DNA of 64,000 nucleotides from Rhodobacterales bacterium (GTDB lineage Bacteria; Pseudomonadota; Alphaproteobacteria; Rhodobacterales; Rhodobacteraceae): the NCBI GenBank assembly GCA_002748265.1, contig PDRY01000020.1:39692-103691 (forward strand), given 5' to 3'. A program made the position numbers and the translations under genes. Each line of letters begins with the position of its first letter. Position 1 is the first letter of the stretch. A model generated the notes under the pieces. The model saw nothing but the letters and a program-made list of their open reading frames with translations. It searched no databases and was not told the origin of the DNA. Shown here piece after piece: positions 9,528-19,158 of this stretch.

Positions 9528-10736
9528 CTACCCGCCGTTTCGCGGGGTGTCGCGCAGGGCGCGCACAAGCTGAGACATGTCCGAACGCAGCTCCGCCACG
9601 GTCTCCTGCCGCCCGGCGGCGATCTCTTCGAGAACCCGCAAAAGCTGCACGTCGATGGAGCGCAGCCGCATCCGGCTCTCGGCATCGAGCCCGCCTTCGA
9701 GCCCCGCCTGCTTCATGGCCTCCAGCAGCCCCTCCTGCCCGTCGGCCACGCGGCTCAACGTGGCGGTGGCTTCGCTCGTGTCCATCCGTTCGGCCAGGAC
9801 CTTCACGGCATCGGACAGCTCACCCATACGGGCGTCGGCCTCCGTCCGGCTGATATCGGCCTGGGTGAACATGTGCTCAAGCGCATCCATCTGTTCCGAC
9901 ATCTGGGTCAGGATCGCCTCCATGACCTCCTGGTCGGAAGCCGTATCATCGCCCTGCGCCAGCCCCACGCGGGTGATCGAGCCAAGCCATTCCTCAAGCT
10001 CGCGGTAGAACCGGTTCTGCCCGTGCCCGGCGAACAGCTCCAGCAGCCCGACGACCAGCGACCCGGCCAAACCGAGAAGCGAAGACGAGAACGCGACCCC
10101 CATGCCCGACAGCTGCCGATCCAGCCCGCCCATCAGGCGATTGAAGACCTCGATCCCGGCCTCCCCCTCTTCGGGGGCAAGGCTGCGGATCGTGTCGACA
10201 AGCGCCGGGACCGTCGTGGCGAGCCCGTAGAACGTGCCCAAAAGGCCCAGAAAGATCAGCGTATTGACGATGTACCGGGTGATCTCTCGGTCTTCTTCGA
10301 TACGCGTGCCGACACTGTCTAGGATCGACCGGGACGAGGTGGCCGAAAGCTGCATCCGGCTACGCCGCGCGCCCAGAAGGCTCGACAGTGACGCCATCAG
10401 CTGCGGCGCGCGCGTGTCGTCCATCTCAACGGCGCCGGTGAAGGCTTCGATCCACCGCACGGATCGGATGAGCTGCCAGACCTGCCAAAAGCAGGACAGA
10501 ACCCCGATCACGAACACGGCAAAGATAAACGCATTGAGCCCCGGATTGGCGGTAAAGACCGGCATCACGCTGGGCAGCGCCAGGAAGGTGCCCGCCCCGA
10601 CCAGTCCCAAAACCACCAGCATGGAGACAACCTGCCGCGTCGGATGGGAAAAATGCTGTCGTCTCGGGCCTGCCGCGCCTGCTGCCTTGTCCATCGCGGA
10701 CTGCTCCTGCTCGCGTTGTCGCTGTGGGCGAACCAT
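9528..10736 (-). CDS. MotA/TolQ/ExbB-like proton channel protein
   Basis: A 402-residue inner-membrane protein of the MotA/TolQ/ExbB superfamily. Two hydrophobic helices lie near the N-terminus (VSMLVVLGLVGAGTFLALP and FIFAVFVIGVLSCFWQVW). The channel signature follows later (YIVNTLIFLGLLGTFYGLATTVPAL, then GVAFSSSLLGLAGSLVVGLLEL), and a helical cytoplasmic tail of about 130 residues ends the protein. It presumably forms the stator pentamer around the single helix of the OmpA-domain protein encoded four bases downstream. The start is uncertain: ATG at 10736 (MVRPQ) fits homologues I remember, while ATG at 10694 (MDKAAG) has a better AGGAG site; the open frame reaches 10802. Neighbouring genes give no clue to a dedicated effector. 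Confidence 0.85.
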   Translation of the reverse strand: MVRPQRQREQEQSAMDKAAGAAGPRRQHFSHPTRQVVSMLVVLGLVGAGTFLALPSVMPVFTANPGLNAFIFAVFVIGVLSCFWQVWQLIRSVRWIEAFTGAVEMDDTRAPQLMASLSSLLGARRSRMQLSATSSRSILDSVGTRIEEDREITRYIVNTLIFLGLLGTFYGLATTVPALVDTIRSLAPEEGEAGIEVFNRLMGGLDRQLSGMGVAFSSSLLGLAGSLVVGLLELFAGHGQNRFYRELEEWLGSITRVGLAQGDDTASDQEVMEAILTQMSEQMDALEHMFTQADISRTEADARMGELSDAVKVLAERMDTSEATATLSRVADGQEGLLEAMKQAGLEGGLDAESRMRLRSIDVQLLRVLEEIAAGRQETVAELRSDMSQLVRALRDTPRNGG

Positions 10737-10762
10737 AGGGGCTCGCGCGGGAAAACCCAAAT

Positions 10763-11287
10763 CTAATCTTGGCGCATCGCCAGCACCCGCGTGACCAACC
10801 ACGCCATATCGTCATCCCGGATCGCCAGCAGATCCAGATGGGCAGCGGTGTTCATCAGGTATTCACTGTTCGGGCCCCGCCCGCCGGTCGCACGGGCGAT
10901 CCTTTGGGCCTGCTCTTCCAGGGACAATTGCACGAACTGATCGTGCTCCATGTCGATCACATAGGTCAGCGCCTCGACCACCCGCCCGTCATCCAGCCGA
11001 AGCGGCAGGTGGCGCTCCAGATATGCCGCCGATACCAGCTCCCGCTCACGCAGATAGGCCAGCACTTCGTCCTCTTCGCCCTCAGCGACCCGAAAGGCCA
11101 CGCCTGTGCAGGCCGCGCCAGGCGCCTCGGCCAGAGCCAGCACCAGCCCCGGACATTCCGGCGTGCCGCGATGGTGGATCGAGGACATGCAGAAACTGCG
11201 GTGATAATCCTTTAGCCGCGCGCGATGCTGCTCTGCCGGAGTGAACCCGGGATTCCACAAAAGCGATCCGTAGCCGAAAACCCACAT
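10763..11287 (-). CDS. ChaC-type gamma-glutamylcyclotransferase
   Basis: A 174-residue cytoplasmic enzyme of the ChaC family, which cleaves the gamma-glutamyl bond of glutathione to give 5-oxoproline and Cys-Gly. The N-terminal motif WVFGYGSLLWNPGF is the substrate-binding loop, and the RERELVSAAYLER segment holds the candidate catalytic Glu. SIHHRGTPECPGLVLAL and LMNTAAHLDLLAI are also family typical. The start at 11287 (MWVFGYG) is chosen because the family begins right at this motif; the frame is open to 11335 but that would run into the divergent gene. It precedes the proton-channel pair on the same strand with only about 26 bases between coding regions, so they may share a transcript, without an obvious functional link. 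Confidence 0.9.
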   Translation of the reverse strand: MWVFGYGSLLWNPGFTPAEQHRARLKDYHRSFCMSSIHHRGTPECPGLVLALAEAPGAACTGVAFRVAEGEEDEVLAYLRERELVSAAYLERHLPLRLDDGRVVEALTYVIDMEHDQFVQLSLEEQAQRIARATGGRGPNSEYLMNTAAHLDLLAIRDDDMAWLVTRVLAMRQD

Positions 11288-11360
11288 TGACGCGCGCCTC
11301 ACTGGTGTTTCTATGCAAGCCGTCTTATCGGGCATGGCAATCAGCTTTGAAAGGGCTCCT

Positions 11361-12296
11361 ATGCGTCGGCTTCTGATTGTGATTTGCCTCTTGGTCGCCG
11401 CCTATAGCGGGTACTGGGCGCTTGGTCGCGCGGGGCTCGTGCGGGCTCTGGACGCAGGCGAAGCGCGGCTGGGCCAGTCGGTTCAGTTGACTTATGCCAA
11501 CCGCGCGACCTCCGGCTACCCGTCGCGCTTTGACACCACCTGGCGCGATGTGACGCTGGCCGTGCCGGGGCTGAGCTATCGCGTGCCGCTGGTGCAGGTC
11601 TTTGCTCTGTCCTACCGCCCCAACCGCGCCATCCTATTTGCCCCCGGGCCCCACGATGTCACAGTGGCCGGACATGCGGTCAGGCTGAAAACCGACGATT
11701 CCCGCGCGAGCGTTCAAGTGGTGCCCGGCACCGAGCTCGCGCTCGACAAGCTTACCGCCCAGTCCGAGAAGCTCTCCCTGCTGGTTGATGGCGCGCAGGT
11801 GCTCACGGCCCAATCCGCCCTGGCGGCGCTCCATCGCGGCGGCCCGCCCGAGACGCGGATGAAAGCCTATCTGGAGGCAAACTCGATTGATCTGGGCGGC
11901 GCCGTGTTCGACCGGGTTGAGCTGGACGCCCTGCTTGATCTCGACACGCGCGCGACACTGCGCGGGGTGCGCCCACGGATCGCGGCCCTCAGCTTGCACA
12001 CCGCCCGCATCACCGCGGGGGACTCCCATGTTGCCCTCGGCGGCGCCCTCACCGTCGATGGGGCGGGCCAGCTTCAGGGGGAGCTGGCACTGACCGGAAC
12101 GGGGTGGCAGCGCATTCTCGATCTCGCCGTGCAGGGCGGCCTGCTGGAGCCGGGCATCGCTCAAACCTGGCGCAATATGGGCGAAACCCTCAGCGGCCCC
12201 GGCGCGCTCAATCTGACATTGCCGGTTCGCAATGGCCGCGTTCTGCTTGGCCCGGTGCCGATCGTGATCTTGCCGCAGCTCGCACCGCCGCGCTGA
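11361..12296 (+). CDS. DUF2125 family envelope protein
   Basis: A 311-residue protein with an N-terminal signal-anchor (RRLLIVICLLVAAYSGYWALG) followed by a beta-rich periplasmic domain. It matches my memory of the DUF2125 family, which is typical of alphaproteobacteria: SGYPSRFDTTWRDVTL near residue 50, and ALHRGGPPETRMKAYLEANS midway. The family's function is unknown. An AAAGGG ribosome site sits just before the ATG at 11361. It is divergent from the ChaC gene and convergent with the extensin-like gene, so it is a single-gene unit. Confidence 0.85.
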   Translation: MRRLLIVICLLVAAYSGYWALGRAGLVRALDAGEARLGQSVQLTYANRATSGYPSRFDTTWRDVTLAVPGLSYRVPLVQVFALSYRPNRAILFAPGPHDVTVAGHAVRLKTDDSRASVQVVPGTELALDKLTAQSEKLSLLVDGAQVLTAQSALAALHRGGPPETRMKAYLEANSIDLGGAVFDRVELDALLDLDTRATLRGVRPRIAALSLHTARITAGDSHVALGGALTVDGAGQLQGELALTGTGWQRILDLAVQGGLLEPGIAQTWRNMGETLSGPGALNLTLPVRNGRVLLGPVPIVILPQLAPPR

Positions 12297-12326
12297 TCCC
12301 AACTTGGCCCCGCGAGGGCACGCCCC

Positions 12327-13253
12327 TCACCGGCAGTAGGGACCGCTGCGATAACGCGCCGTATCAAAGTGGAAGTGATCGCCGTGATAGCGGTCCGATC
12401 CGGGGCCCAGCACGGTGCCAAACGTGCCGCAGGCCTGCCGCCGCATATTGGCAAGCGCCTGGCCCTTCCAGCCGCGCCCCCAATCGCCCAGCACCCGGAT
12501 CCGCGTGCCATCGCGCAAGGTGAGCCCACCGATATCAATCGCATGCCCCTTGGCGTGTTCACTCAGCCGCGCGCCGGGGCGGCTGTTGCGGGTCCGGCAG
12601 GCATAAGAGGCCATCACGTAGAGCTCTGCCGCGCCGCCGCCCCGACGGGCGACGCTCGGCTTGACCGAGCGCTCAACCCACCTCAGCAGCGCCTGCGCGG
12701 TCTGGCAATCGACCCGCGCCGGGGTTGAGAGCCGCACACCGGCGACCGATCTGAGCCGCACAGGGTTCGCAATGCCGCAGCCCGACCCCGGCGTGCCGAT
12801 CCGGGCGATGGCCTCGCCCTGCAGGGCGGGGGTGCCGCACACGGCCCCGCGGGCGCGGGCGGCGCGGGCAGCCTCGGCGGCGCGGGTGATCCCGGCGGGG
12901 CGCGCGGGCGGGCGCAGCGCGACCGTCACGCGGCTCGCCAGAGCTCGATCCGCAAGCCCCTCGGGCCGGATCGGGGGTGCATCGGGCCGCGCGTCAACGG
13001 ACGGTGCGCTTGGGGTGGTCACCATGATCTCTGGCGCCGCCGCTGCGCCCGGCTCGGTGGGGGCGACCTCCTCCGGTGCGGGCAAAGGGCTGGCAGGCAA
13101 CGGCTCATCGACCGGCGCCTCCGGGGCGGGCCGCGCAATGGGACGCTCCGGCGCCTCTGGCTGTGGCCGCGCCTCTGGCCGCAAGCCCACGCCCTGGGCG
13201 CTCGCCGGTCCGGCCAGAGCGGCCAGAACGAGGACGAGCGCCAGCGGCTTCAC
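12327..13253 (-). CDS. Extensin-like C-terminal domain protein
   Basis: A 308-residue secreted protein. Residues 1-20 are a signal peptide (LALVLVLAALAGPASAQ). Residues about 21-110 are rich in Pro, Ala and Glu and probably disordered. The C-terminal ~190 residues are the extensin-like domain: a Cys pair region (VCGTPALQGEAIARI, GCGIANPVRL), TPARVDCQTAQAL, then SEHAKGHAIDIGGLTL and GDHFHFD. The last His/Asp motifs resemble the metal site of D-Ala-D-Ala carboxypeptidase-like (LAS) enzymes, so a peptidoglycan-cutting role is plausible but inferred. Its start overlaps the stop of the upstream tyrC-like gene by four bases. Confidence 0.88.
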   Translation of the reverse strand: MKPLALVLVLAALAGPASAQGVGLRPEARPQPEAPERPIARPAPEAPVDEPLPASPLPAPEEVAPTEPGAAAAPEIMVTTPSAPSVDARPDAPPIRPEGLADRALASRVTVALRPPARPAGITRAAEAARAARARGAVCGTPALQGEAIARIGTPGSGCGIANPVRLRSVAGVRLSTPARVDCQTAQALLRWVERSVKPSVARRGGGAAELYVMASYACRTRNSRPGARLSEHAKGHAIDIGGLTLRDGTRIRVLGDWGRGWKGQALANMRRQACGTFGTVLGPGSDRYHGDHFHFDTARYRSGPYCR

Positions 13254-14170
13254 CGCTGGGCCCCGCCGCGCCCGAAATTGGGCTCTTCGGTATCCTGACC
13301 GGCTTCGATGATGCCGCGCCGGATGGCCCGCGTGCGGGTGAAGTAATCGTGCAGCAACGCCCCATCCCCGGTGCGGATCGCGCGCTGAAGGGCGAACAGC
13401 TCCTCGGTGAAACGGCCAAGGATCTCAAGCGTCGCATCCTTGTTCGTCAGGAACACATCGCGCCACATGGTCGGATCTGAGGCCGCGATCCGGGTGAAAT
13501 CCCGAAAACCGGCGGCGGAGTATTTCACGACCTCGCTGTCGGTCACGCGGCTCAGGTCATCGGCCACGCCCACCATCGTGTAAGCGATCAGGTGCGGCGT
13601 GTGGCTGGTGACGGCCAGAACCAGATCGTGGTGATCGGCGTCCATTTCCTCGACGAACGAGCCCATGCCCTCCCACAGGGCGCGCAGCCGCGCCACCGCT
13701 TCGGGCGCAACGCCGGGCTGCGGCACCAGCAGGCACCAGCGGTTTTCGAACAGCTCGGCAAAGCCCGATTTCGGGCCGCTTTGTTCGGTCCCGGCGAGCG
13801 GGTGCGCGGGCACAAAATGCACCGACGGCGACAGATGCGGCGCGACGGCGTCGATCACCGCGCCCTTGACCGATCCGACATCCGACACGGTGCAGCCCGG
13901 CTTGAGGTGCGGCGCGATCTCGCGCGCAACGGCGCCCATCGCCCCGACCGGGACGCAGAGCACGACAAGATCGGCGCCCTCCACGGCCTCGGCCGCCGTG
14001 TCCACAACGCGATCCACGAGGCCGATCTCTTCCGCGATGGCCCGGCTGTCCTGGGAGCGTGCCGTTCCGACGATCTCTCCCGCGAGGCCGGCCTTGCGCA
14101 TAGCAAGCGCCATCGAGCCCGCGATGAGCCCAAGGCCGATCAAGGCGACGCGGTCGTAGATCACGCTCAT
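13250..14170 (-). CDS. Prephenate/arogenate dehydrogenase family protein
   Basis: A 306-residue TyrA-type dehydrogenase for the last oxidative step towards tyrosine, converting prephenate or arogenate with NAD(P). The Rossmann motif is at the N-terminus ([19 protein letters not shown]). [10 protein letters not shown] and [14 protein letters not shown] near residues 100-130 are the family's catalytic region, including the conserved His in PAHPLAG. The protein is all-dehydrogenase, without a fused chorismate mutase. Whether prephenate or arogenate is preferred cannot be read from the sequence. It lies between hisC and the extensin-like gene, overlapping both by four bases (ATGA), so translation is probably coupled. 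hisC-type aminotransferases can also act on aromatic oxo-acids, which may explain the pairing. Confidence 0.93.
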   Translation of the reverse strand: MSVIYDRVALIGLGLIAGSMALAMRKAGLAGEIVGTARSQDSRAIAEEIGLVDRVVDTAAEAVEGADLVVLCVPVGAMGAVAREIAPHLKPGCTVSDVGSVKGAVIDAVAPHLSPSVHFVPAHPLAGTEQSGPKSGFAELFENRWCLLVPQPGVAPEAVARLRALWEGMGSFVEEMDADHHDLVLAVTSHTPHLIAYTMVGVADDLSRVTDSEVVKYSAAGFRDFTRIAASDPTMWRDVFLTNKDATLEILGRFTEELFALQRAIRTGDGALLHDYFTRTRAIRRGIIEAGQDTEEPNFGRGGAQR

Positions 14171-15258
14171 GCAGCGCCCTCCTTGAACTGGCCGATGGCA
14201 TGGGCGACGCGGCGGCAGGAGGCTTCATCCCCCACGGTGATGCGCAGGCAGTGCGGCAGGCCATAACCCGCCACGCGGCGCACGATGATCCCTTCGCTGC
14301 GCAGGAAATCGTCGCAGGCCTCGGCCTCTTCCGCACAGGCGAACCGGGCGAGGATGAAATTCGCCATGGAATGATCGGACGGCACGCCCTTTTCCATTAG
14401 CGCCCCGGCCAACCAGTCGCGCAGGCGAATGTTGTCGGCGCGGGTCTTCTCCACGAAATCCAGATCGCGCACGGCCGCTTCGGCGGCGACAAGCGCCGGG
14501 CCCGACAGGTTGAACGGCCCGCGAATGCGGTTGAGCACGTCGATCACGGGCTTGGGGCCATAGCCCCAGCCGATCCGCATCCCGCCCAGACCGTAGATCT
14601 TGGAAAAGGTGCGGGTCATGACCACGTTCTCGCGGGTCTCGATCAAGGACGCTCCGCCGTCATAGCCTTCGACGAATTCCGCATAGGCGCCATCGAGAAC
14701 GAGCAGCACGTGACCCGGCAGCCCATCGGCTAGCCGCGCCAGCTCGGACGTGCCGATCATGGTGCCGGTCGGATTATTGGGATTGGCGATAAAGACCAGC
14801 CGCGTGGCGGGCGTCACCGCCGCCAGGATCGCGTCGATGTCGGTCACGCGGTCGCGCTCCTTGACCTCCACCGGGGTGGCCCCGGCGGCGAGCGTGCTGA
14901 TGCGATACATGGCAAAGCCGTGTTCGGTGTGAATGACCTCATCCCCGGGCCCGGCATAGGCCTGACACAGGAAGTGGATCACCTCGTCCGAGCCATTGCC
15001 GCAGATGATCCGCTCCGGGTCGAGCCCGTGGACCTCTCCGATGGCGGCGCGCAGCGGCGCGTGATCGGTGGAGGGGTAGCGATGCAGTTCGTGCAGGGTG
15101 CGAGCGATTGCCTCGCGGGCGCTGTCAGGCGGCCCCCACGGGTTTTCATTGGAGGAGAGCTTGATGACGTTGCTCTGCCCCGGAAGGCTGGACGCACCTC
15201 CCTGGTAGAGCGCGATCTCCATGATGCCCGGCTGCGGGCGAAGGCCATCGGATGGCAT
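14167..15258 (-). CDS. hisC: Histidinol-phosphate aminotransferase
   Basis: A 363-residue fold-type I PLP aminotransferase that makes histidinol phosphate from imidazole-acetol phosphate. It begins with the family motif [27 protein letters not shown] lies mid-protein, and the PLP lysine is in [20 protein letters not shown] at about residue 220; the C-terminal Arg that binds phosphate is in LRITVG. The ATG at 15258 is preferred over a GTG at 15276 because no better ribosome site is gained upstream. It overlaps the tyrC-like gene, so it may supply aromatic transamination as well. hisG, hisZ and hisS lie about 120 bases upstream on the same strand. Confidence 0.94.
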   Translation of the reverse strand: MPSDGLRPQPGIMEIALYQGGASSLPGQSNVIKLSSNENPWGPPDSAREAIARTLHELHRYPSTDHAPLRAAIGEVHGLDPERIICGNGSDEVIHFLCQAYAGPGDEVIHTEHGFAMYRISTLAAGATPVEVKERDRVTDIDAILAAVTPATRLVFIANPNNPTGTMIGTSELARLADGLPGHVLLVLDGAYAEFVEGYDGGASLIETRENVVMTRTFSKIYGLGGMRIGWGYGPKPVIDVLNRIRGPFNLSGPALVAAEAAVRDLDFVEKTRADNIRLRDWLAGALMEKGVPSDHSMANFILARFACAEEAEACDDFLRSEGIIVRRVAGYGLPHCLRITVGDEASCRRVAHAIGQFKEGAA

Positions 15259-15379
15259 GTCTAATCCCCTGATCACAAACGTGGGCGACCCTAGCGCTGC
15301 CAGGCCGGTTGCGCCAGAGCGCGCACGCGGAAAAGGGGGATTTCGCGCGCCGTGGCGCGCGACCGTCTAGAGGACGGCC

Positions 15380-16069
15380 TCAGAGACCCAGCTTCTGCTT
15401 AAGCGCCTTGAGCGCGGGCCGGGCCCCACCGGACCAATCCGCCGCGCGCGAGCGCAGGAGCGTGGCCTGGCTGGCGTGGATCAAGCCGTCTTCGAGGATC
15501 CGCAAGCCGTTGGCCCGCAGGGTTTCTCCGGTGGAGGTGATGTCCGCGATCGCTTCGGCGGTCTCGTTGCGCACGGTGCCTTCGGTCGCGCCCTGGCTAT
15601 CGACCAGCCGGTAATCCGCCACCCCGGCATCACGCAGGAATTCGCGGGTCAGCCGGTGGTATTTCGTCGCGATCCGCAGGCGTTGGCCATGGGTGCGGCG
15701 GAACAGGGCGGCGGCGGCATCCAGATCGCCCAGCGTGGTCACATCCACCCAAGCGTCGGGCACCGCGATGATGAGATCGGCGCCGCCAAAGCCCATGGGC
15801 TCCAGCTCTTCGATCTTCTGATCCCAAAGCCCGATCTTTTCGCGCACGAGGTCGGTGCCGGTCACGCCCAGATGCAGCGCACCAGAGGCCAGATCGCGCG
15901 GGATTTCCCCGGCGGAGAGCAGGACCAGCTCAAGCCCGTCGATGCCCTCAGCGCTGCCGGTGTAGTCGCGATCGGACCCGGCGCGGGACAAGGTGATCCC
16001 CCGATCCGAGAACCAGTCGAAGGTCTTTTCCATCAGCCGCCCCTTGGACGGCACACCAAGCCGGATCAT
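15380..16069 (-). CDS. hisG: ATP phosphoribosyltransferase, short form catalytic subunit
   Basis: A 229-residue HisG that catalyses the first step of histidine synthesis (ATP plus PRPP). The N-terminal RLGVPSKGRLMEKT and the C-terminal PRPP loop region (VDSQGATEGTVRNETAEAI) are typical. The length marks it as the short form, which lacks the C-terminal regulatory domain and needs HisZ for activity and feedback inhibition. hisZ is directly upstream with a four-base overlap, matching the obligate hetero-octamer partnership. It is the last gene of the hisS-hisZ-hisG unit. Confidence 0.96.
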   Translation of the reverse strand: MIRLGVPSKGRLMEKTFDWFSDRGITLSRAGSDRDYTGSAEGIDGLELVLLSAGEIPRDLASGALHLGVTGTDLVREKIGLWDQKIEELEPMGFGGADLIIAVPDAWVDVTTLGDLDAAAALFRRTHGQRLRIATKYHRLTREFLRDAGVADYRLVDSQGATEGTVRNETAEAIADITSTGETLRANGLRILEDGLIHASQATLLRSRAADWSGGARPALKALKQKLGL

Positions 16070-17151
16070 GCGGGATCCTCCATGAGGTCGGGGCGGATCA
16101 TACCGCCCACCGCCGACAGGGCCGCACCGCCGCCCAGAGCATAGGTCAGCGCGTCATAGCGCCCGCCCGTGGCCAGCGGCGGCTGGGCGGGATCGGGCCC
16201 GTGGAAGGCAAAGACGAAACCGTCGTAATACTCCATGCTGGCCCGGCCGAGCGCGGCATCAAAAGCCAGCGTCTCAACGGCGATGCCATGCCCGGCCAGT
16301 GCCTCCAGACGCGCGGCGAGCTGATCGACCGCCGGGGTCAGGCCCGGCAGATCCACGGCCAGATCGCGCAGGGCGCTGACCGCATCCGGGGCCGCAGCGC
16401 GTAGGGCCAGCACCGCATCCAGCACCTCGGCTTCGAGCGCGGCAATGGGCGGCGTCTGCGCATCCTCGCGCAAGGTGGCGAGACGGGTTTCGATCTCGGC
16501 GCGGGTGCGCAGGCCGGGGATCGCGTCGAAACGGGCCAGCGGGTCCGCCTCAGCCAAAAGCGCGGTGCGGCCCGGCGGCGGGGTCAGCTTGCCGGTGAAC
16601 CGCTCGATCAGGCGGCGGAAGCGGCGCGGGCGCCAGATGTGGCGCAGCAGCGCCGCCTTGCGCGCAGGCGTCGTGGAGAGCCCGTCGATGGCCGCGCGCA
16701 AAAGGCCCATATCGCCGATCACCGGGGTGACGTTCTGGTCCGCCACGGCGCTCGCGATCAGGGCGAACACCTCTGCGTCCTCGTCGGCGCGCGCCCCGGT
16801 GCCGAACAGCTCGAACCCGGTTTGCAGATATTCCACGGCGCGGGTGTCATCGTCCTCCTGCTTGCGGAAGACCTCGCCCGAATAGGTGTAGCGCGCCGGG
16901 GTTTCGGCGCCGGACGCCATGTGCATCCGCACCACGGGCACGGTGAAATCCGGGCGCAGCATCATCTCTCCGCGCAGCGGATCGGTGGTGGTATAGGCGC
17001 GGGCCCGGATGTCTTCGCCGTAAAGGTCCAAAAGCACGTCCGCCGGCTGCAGGATCGCGGCTTCAACGGGGGACGCCCCGGCAGCCGTGAAGCGATCCGT
17101 CAGGGCGCTCGCCCGCGCCCGCGCGTGGGCCTTGGCAGCGCTGTCGATCAT
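16066..17151 (-). CDS. hisZ: ATP phosphoribosyltransferase regulatory subunit HisZ
   Basis: A 361-residue paralogue of histidyl-tRNA synthetase that has lost aminoacylation and acts as the regulatory subunit of short HisG. Class II synthetase-like motifs remain: [34 protein letters not shown] and [12 protein letters not shown] (motif 2 like). The C-terminal [22 protein letters not shown] is a motif-3-like stretch without the functional synthetase Arg context. The anticodon-binding domain of HisS is missing, as expected. It lies between its paralogue hisS and its partner hisG, overlapping each by four bases. Confidence 0.95.
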   Translation of the reverse strand: MIDSAAKAHARARASALTDRFTAAGASPVEAAILQPADVLLDLYGEDIRARAYTTTDPLRGEMMLRPDFTVPVVRMHMASGAETPARYTYSGEVFRKQEDDDTRAVEYLQTGFELFGTGARADEDAEVFALIASAVADQNVTPVIGDMGLLRAAIDGLSTTPARKAALLRHIWRPRRFRRLIERFTGKLTPPPGRTALLAEADPLARFDAIPGLRTRAEIETRLATLREDAQTPPIAALEAEVLDAVLALRAAAPDAVSALRDLAVDLPGLTPAVDQLAARLEALAGHGIAVETLAFDAALGRASMEYYDGFVFAFHGPDPAQPPLATGGRYDALTYALGGGAALSAVGGMIRPDLMEDPA

Positions 17152-18620
17152 GAGCCCGCTCCCAGCATCTGCTGCACCGTGGCCACCAGATCCCCGCGCG
17201 AGACTTCACGCTGGCTGGGGTTTTCCTGCCATTCCTCAAGGCTCGCGGTTTCCGCGATCTGTGCGCCCAGGATCAGGTCCTTCACCTGCACCACGCCGCG
17301 CTCATGTTCGTCGCCGCCTTCGATGATCGCCAGCGGGGCGCCGCGTTTGTCGGCGTATTTCATCTGGTTGCCGAAGTTCTTGGGATTGCCCAGATAGACT
17401 TCGGCCCGGATGCCAACCGCGCGCAGCTCTGCCACCATGGCCTGATAATCCGCCATGCGGTGCTTATCCATCACCGTCACCACGACCGGGCCGGGCGTCT
17501 CACCGCCCACGCGGCCCTTCTCGCGCAGCGCGGCCAGCAGGCGGTCCACCCCAATCGACACGCCCACAGCGGGCACTTCCTGCCCGGTGAAACGTTTGAC
17601 CAGATCGTCATAGCGCCCGCCTCCGGCAACCGAGCCAAACTGGCGCTTGCGCCCCTTGTCATCGAGGATCTCAAAGGTCAGCTCTGCCTCGAACACGGGG
17701 CCGGTGTAGTAGCCAAGGCCGCGCACGACGCTGGGGTCGATCTCGATCCGGTCGGTGCCATAGCCGCCCGCCGCCAAAAGCGCGGCGATCTGTTCCAGCT
17801 CATCCACGCCCTGCGCACCGACATCGGAGCCGCCCACAGCCGCGCGGAGGTTGGCCAGAGTCTCTGCGGCCCCTGCCCCCTTCGAGGTCAGGAAGGCCAG
17901 CACAGGCGCCGCCTGATCGCCGGAGAGGCCCACACCATCGATGAACGCGCCCGAGGCGTCCTTGCGCCCCGTGGTCAGCAGCTCGCGCACGCCCGCTTCG
18001 CCGACCTTGTCGAACTTGTCGATGGTGCGCAGGACGTCGTCGCGCTGCGCGTCATCGACCAGCCCCATGCCCTCAAGCACGCCGTTCAGAACCTTCCGGT
18101 TGTTGAGCCGGATCACATAATCCCCGCGCGGGATGCCCGCCGCTTCCAGAGCGTCGGCCAGCATCATGCAGATTTCGGCATCCGCCGCCGGGTTGGCACT
18201 GCCCACGGTATCGGCGTCGCATTGGGTGAACTGGCGGAACCGGCCCGGGCCGGGCTTTTCGTTGCGCCACACGGGGCCCATGGCATAGCGCCGATAGGGC
18301 GTGGGCAGATCGTTGCGGTGCTGCGCATAGACGCGGGCCAGCGGCGCCGTAAGGTCATAGCGCAGCGCCATCCAGCTTTCATCCTCGTCCTGCCAGGCGA
18401 ACACGCCCTCATTGGGGCGGTCCACATCGGGCAGGAACTTGCCCAAAGCTTCGACCGTCTCGACCGCGCTGCTTTCCAGAGCATCAAACCCATAGCGATG
18501 ATAGACCTCGCGGATGCGGGTGAGCATCTCGTCGCGCTCCAGCACTTCGGTGCCGAAATAGTCGCGGAATCCCTTCGGGGTCTGGGCCTTGGGGCGGGGG
18601 GTCTTCTTGGGCTTGGCCAT
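17148..18620 (-). CDS. hisS: Histidyl-tRNA synthetase
   Basis: A 490-residue class II aminoacyl-tRNA synthetase charging tRNA-His. Motif 2 is [19 protein letters not shown]. The histidine-specific loop reads [17 protein letters not shown], and motif 3 is [16 protein letters not shown]. The C-terminal ~100 residues are the anticodon-binding domain (VEVYLG-like [20 protein letters not shown]). The start at 18620 (MAKPKKTP) has a strong AGGAGG site; the upstream in-frame codon at 18638 is less likely. It is longer than the ~425-residue E. coli enzyme, as is common in alphaproteobacteria. It is the first gene of the hisS-hisZ-hisG unit. Confidence 0.97.
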   Translation of the reverse strand: MAKPKKTPRPKAQTPKGFRDYFGTEVLERDEMLTRIREVYHRYGFDALESSAVETVEALGKFLPDVDRPNEGVFAWQDEDESWMALRYDLTAPLARVYAQHRNDLPTPYRRYAMGPVWRNEKPGPGRFRQFTQCDADTVGSANPAADAEICMMLADALEAAGIPRGDYVIRLNNRKVLNGVLEGMGLVDDAQRDDVLRTIDKFDKVGEAGVRELLTTGRKDASGAFIDGVGLSGDQAAPVLAFLTSKGAGAAETLANLRAAVGGSDVGAQGVDELEQIAALLAAGGYGTDRIEIDPSVVRGLGYYTGPVFEAELTFEILDDKGRKRQFGSVAGGGRYDDLVKRFTGQEVPAVGVSIGVDRLLAALREKGRVGGETPGPVVVTVMDKHRMADYQAMVAELRAVGIRAEVYLGNPKNFGNQMKYADKRGAPLAIIEGGDEHERGVVQVKDLILGAQIAETASLEEWQENPSQREVSRGDLVATVQQMLGAGS

Positions 18621-18664
18621 CGGGGCCTCCTGATGCATCGCGCCGCCCGTCTAGCGCGGTGCCC

Positions 18665-19120
18665 CTAGAGGGGCAACTCCGTCGTGTCCTTAAGCTCGCG
18701 CAGAGAAAACGCCGAGGTGACAGAGCGCACGCAGCTCGCCCGCAGCAGATGGGCCGACAGAAAGGCCTCATAGGCCGCCACATCGCGGCAGCGGATCTTG
18801 AGCAGGTAGTCATCCGCGCCCGACAAAGCGTGCGCCTCCATGATCTGCGGCTGGGTGCGCACGATCGCGGCGAAACGGCGCACCGACTCTTCGCTGTGAT
18901 CGGTCAGGGACACATGGGCAAAGACGCACAGCCCCAGATCCAGCTTGGCCGGGTCCAGCAACGCCACCCGCGCACGGATCACGCCCGCCGCCCGCAGATC
19001 GGCCAGCTTGCGCCAGATGGTCGAGGCGCCCATTCCCACGGCCTGAGCCAAATCCTGCACGGATCGGCTGGCATCGCGCTGCATCTCGACCAAGAGACGC
19101 CTTTCGAGATCGGATAACAT
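18665..19120 (-). CDS. Lrp/AsnC family transcriptional regulator
   Basis: A 151-residue Lrp-type regulator: an N-terminal helix-turn-helix (about residues 3-50, SVQDLAQAVGMGASTIWRKL) and a C-terminal RAM ligand-sensing domain (HALSGADDYLLKIRCRDVAAY, then LKDTTELPL). It is divergent from phenylalanine hydroxylase phhA, 108 bases away. By analogy with other AsnC/Lrp regulators beside aromatic catabolic genes, it probably controls phhA in response to an aromatic amino acid. The start at 19120 (MLSDLERR) matches the family; the frame extends to 19207 but would overlap the shared regulatory region. Confidence 0.9.
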   Translation of the reverse strand: MLSDLERRLLVEMQRDASRSVQDLAQAVGMGASTIWRKLADLRAAGVIRARVALLDPAKLDLGLCVFAHVSLTDHSEESVRRFAAIVRTQPQIMEAHALSGADDYLLKIRCRDVAAYEAFLSAHLLRASCVRSVTSAFSLRELKDTTELPL

Positions 19121-19133
19121 CAGCTTTCGCCCC

Positions 19134-19158
19134 TTATTGGAATATATCTCTCTCAATA
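19134..19158. promoter_or_regulatory. Candidate Lrp-type operator between regulator and phhA
   Basis: In the 108-base gap between the divergent regulator and phhA there is an AT-rich island in an otherwise GC-rich region. It is bounded by a 5-base inverted repeat, TATTG (19135-19139) and CAATA (19154-19158), around GAATATATCTCTCT. Lrp-family boxes are weakly conserved palindromes with an AT-rich centre of similar size, so this is a plausible autoregulatory and phhA operator. The assignment is an inference. Confidence 0.4.

Noticed and set aside
7239-10802. Zorya-type defence system
   Set aside because: The channel pair is ZorA/ZorB-like in fold, but no ZorC, ZorD or ZorE gene lies nearby. 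The neighbours are dnaG and a ChaC-type gene, and the coiled coil is in the MotB-like rather than the MotA-like partner.
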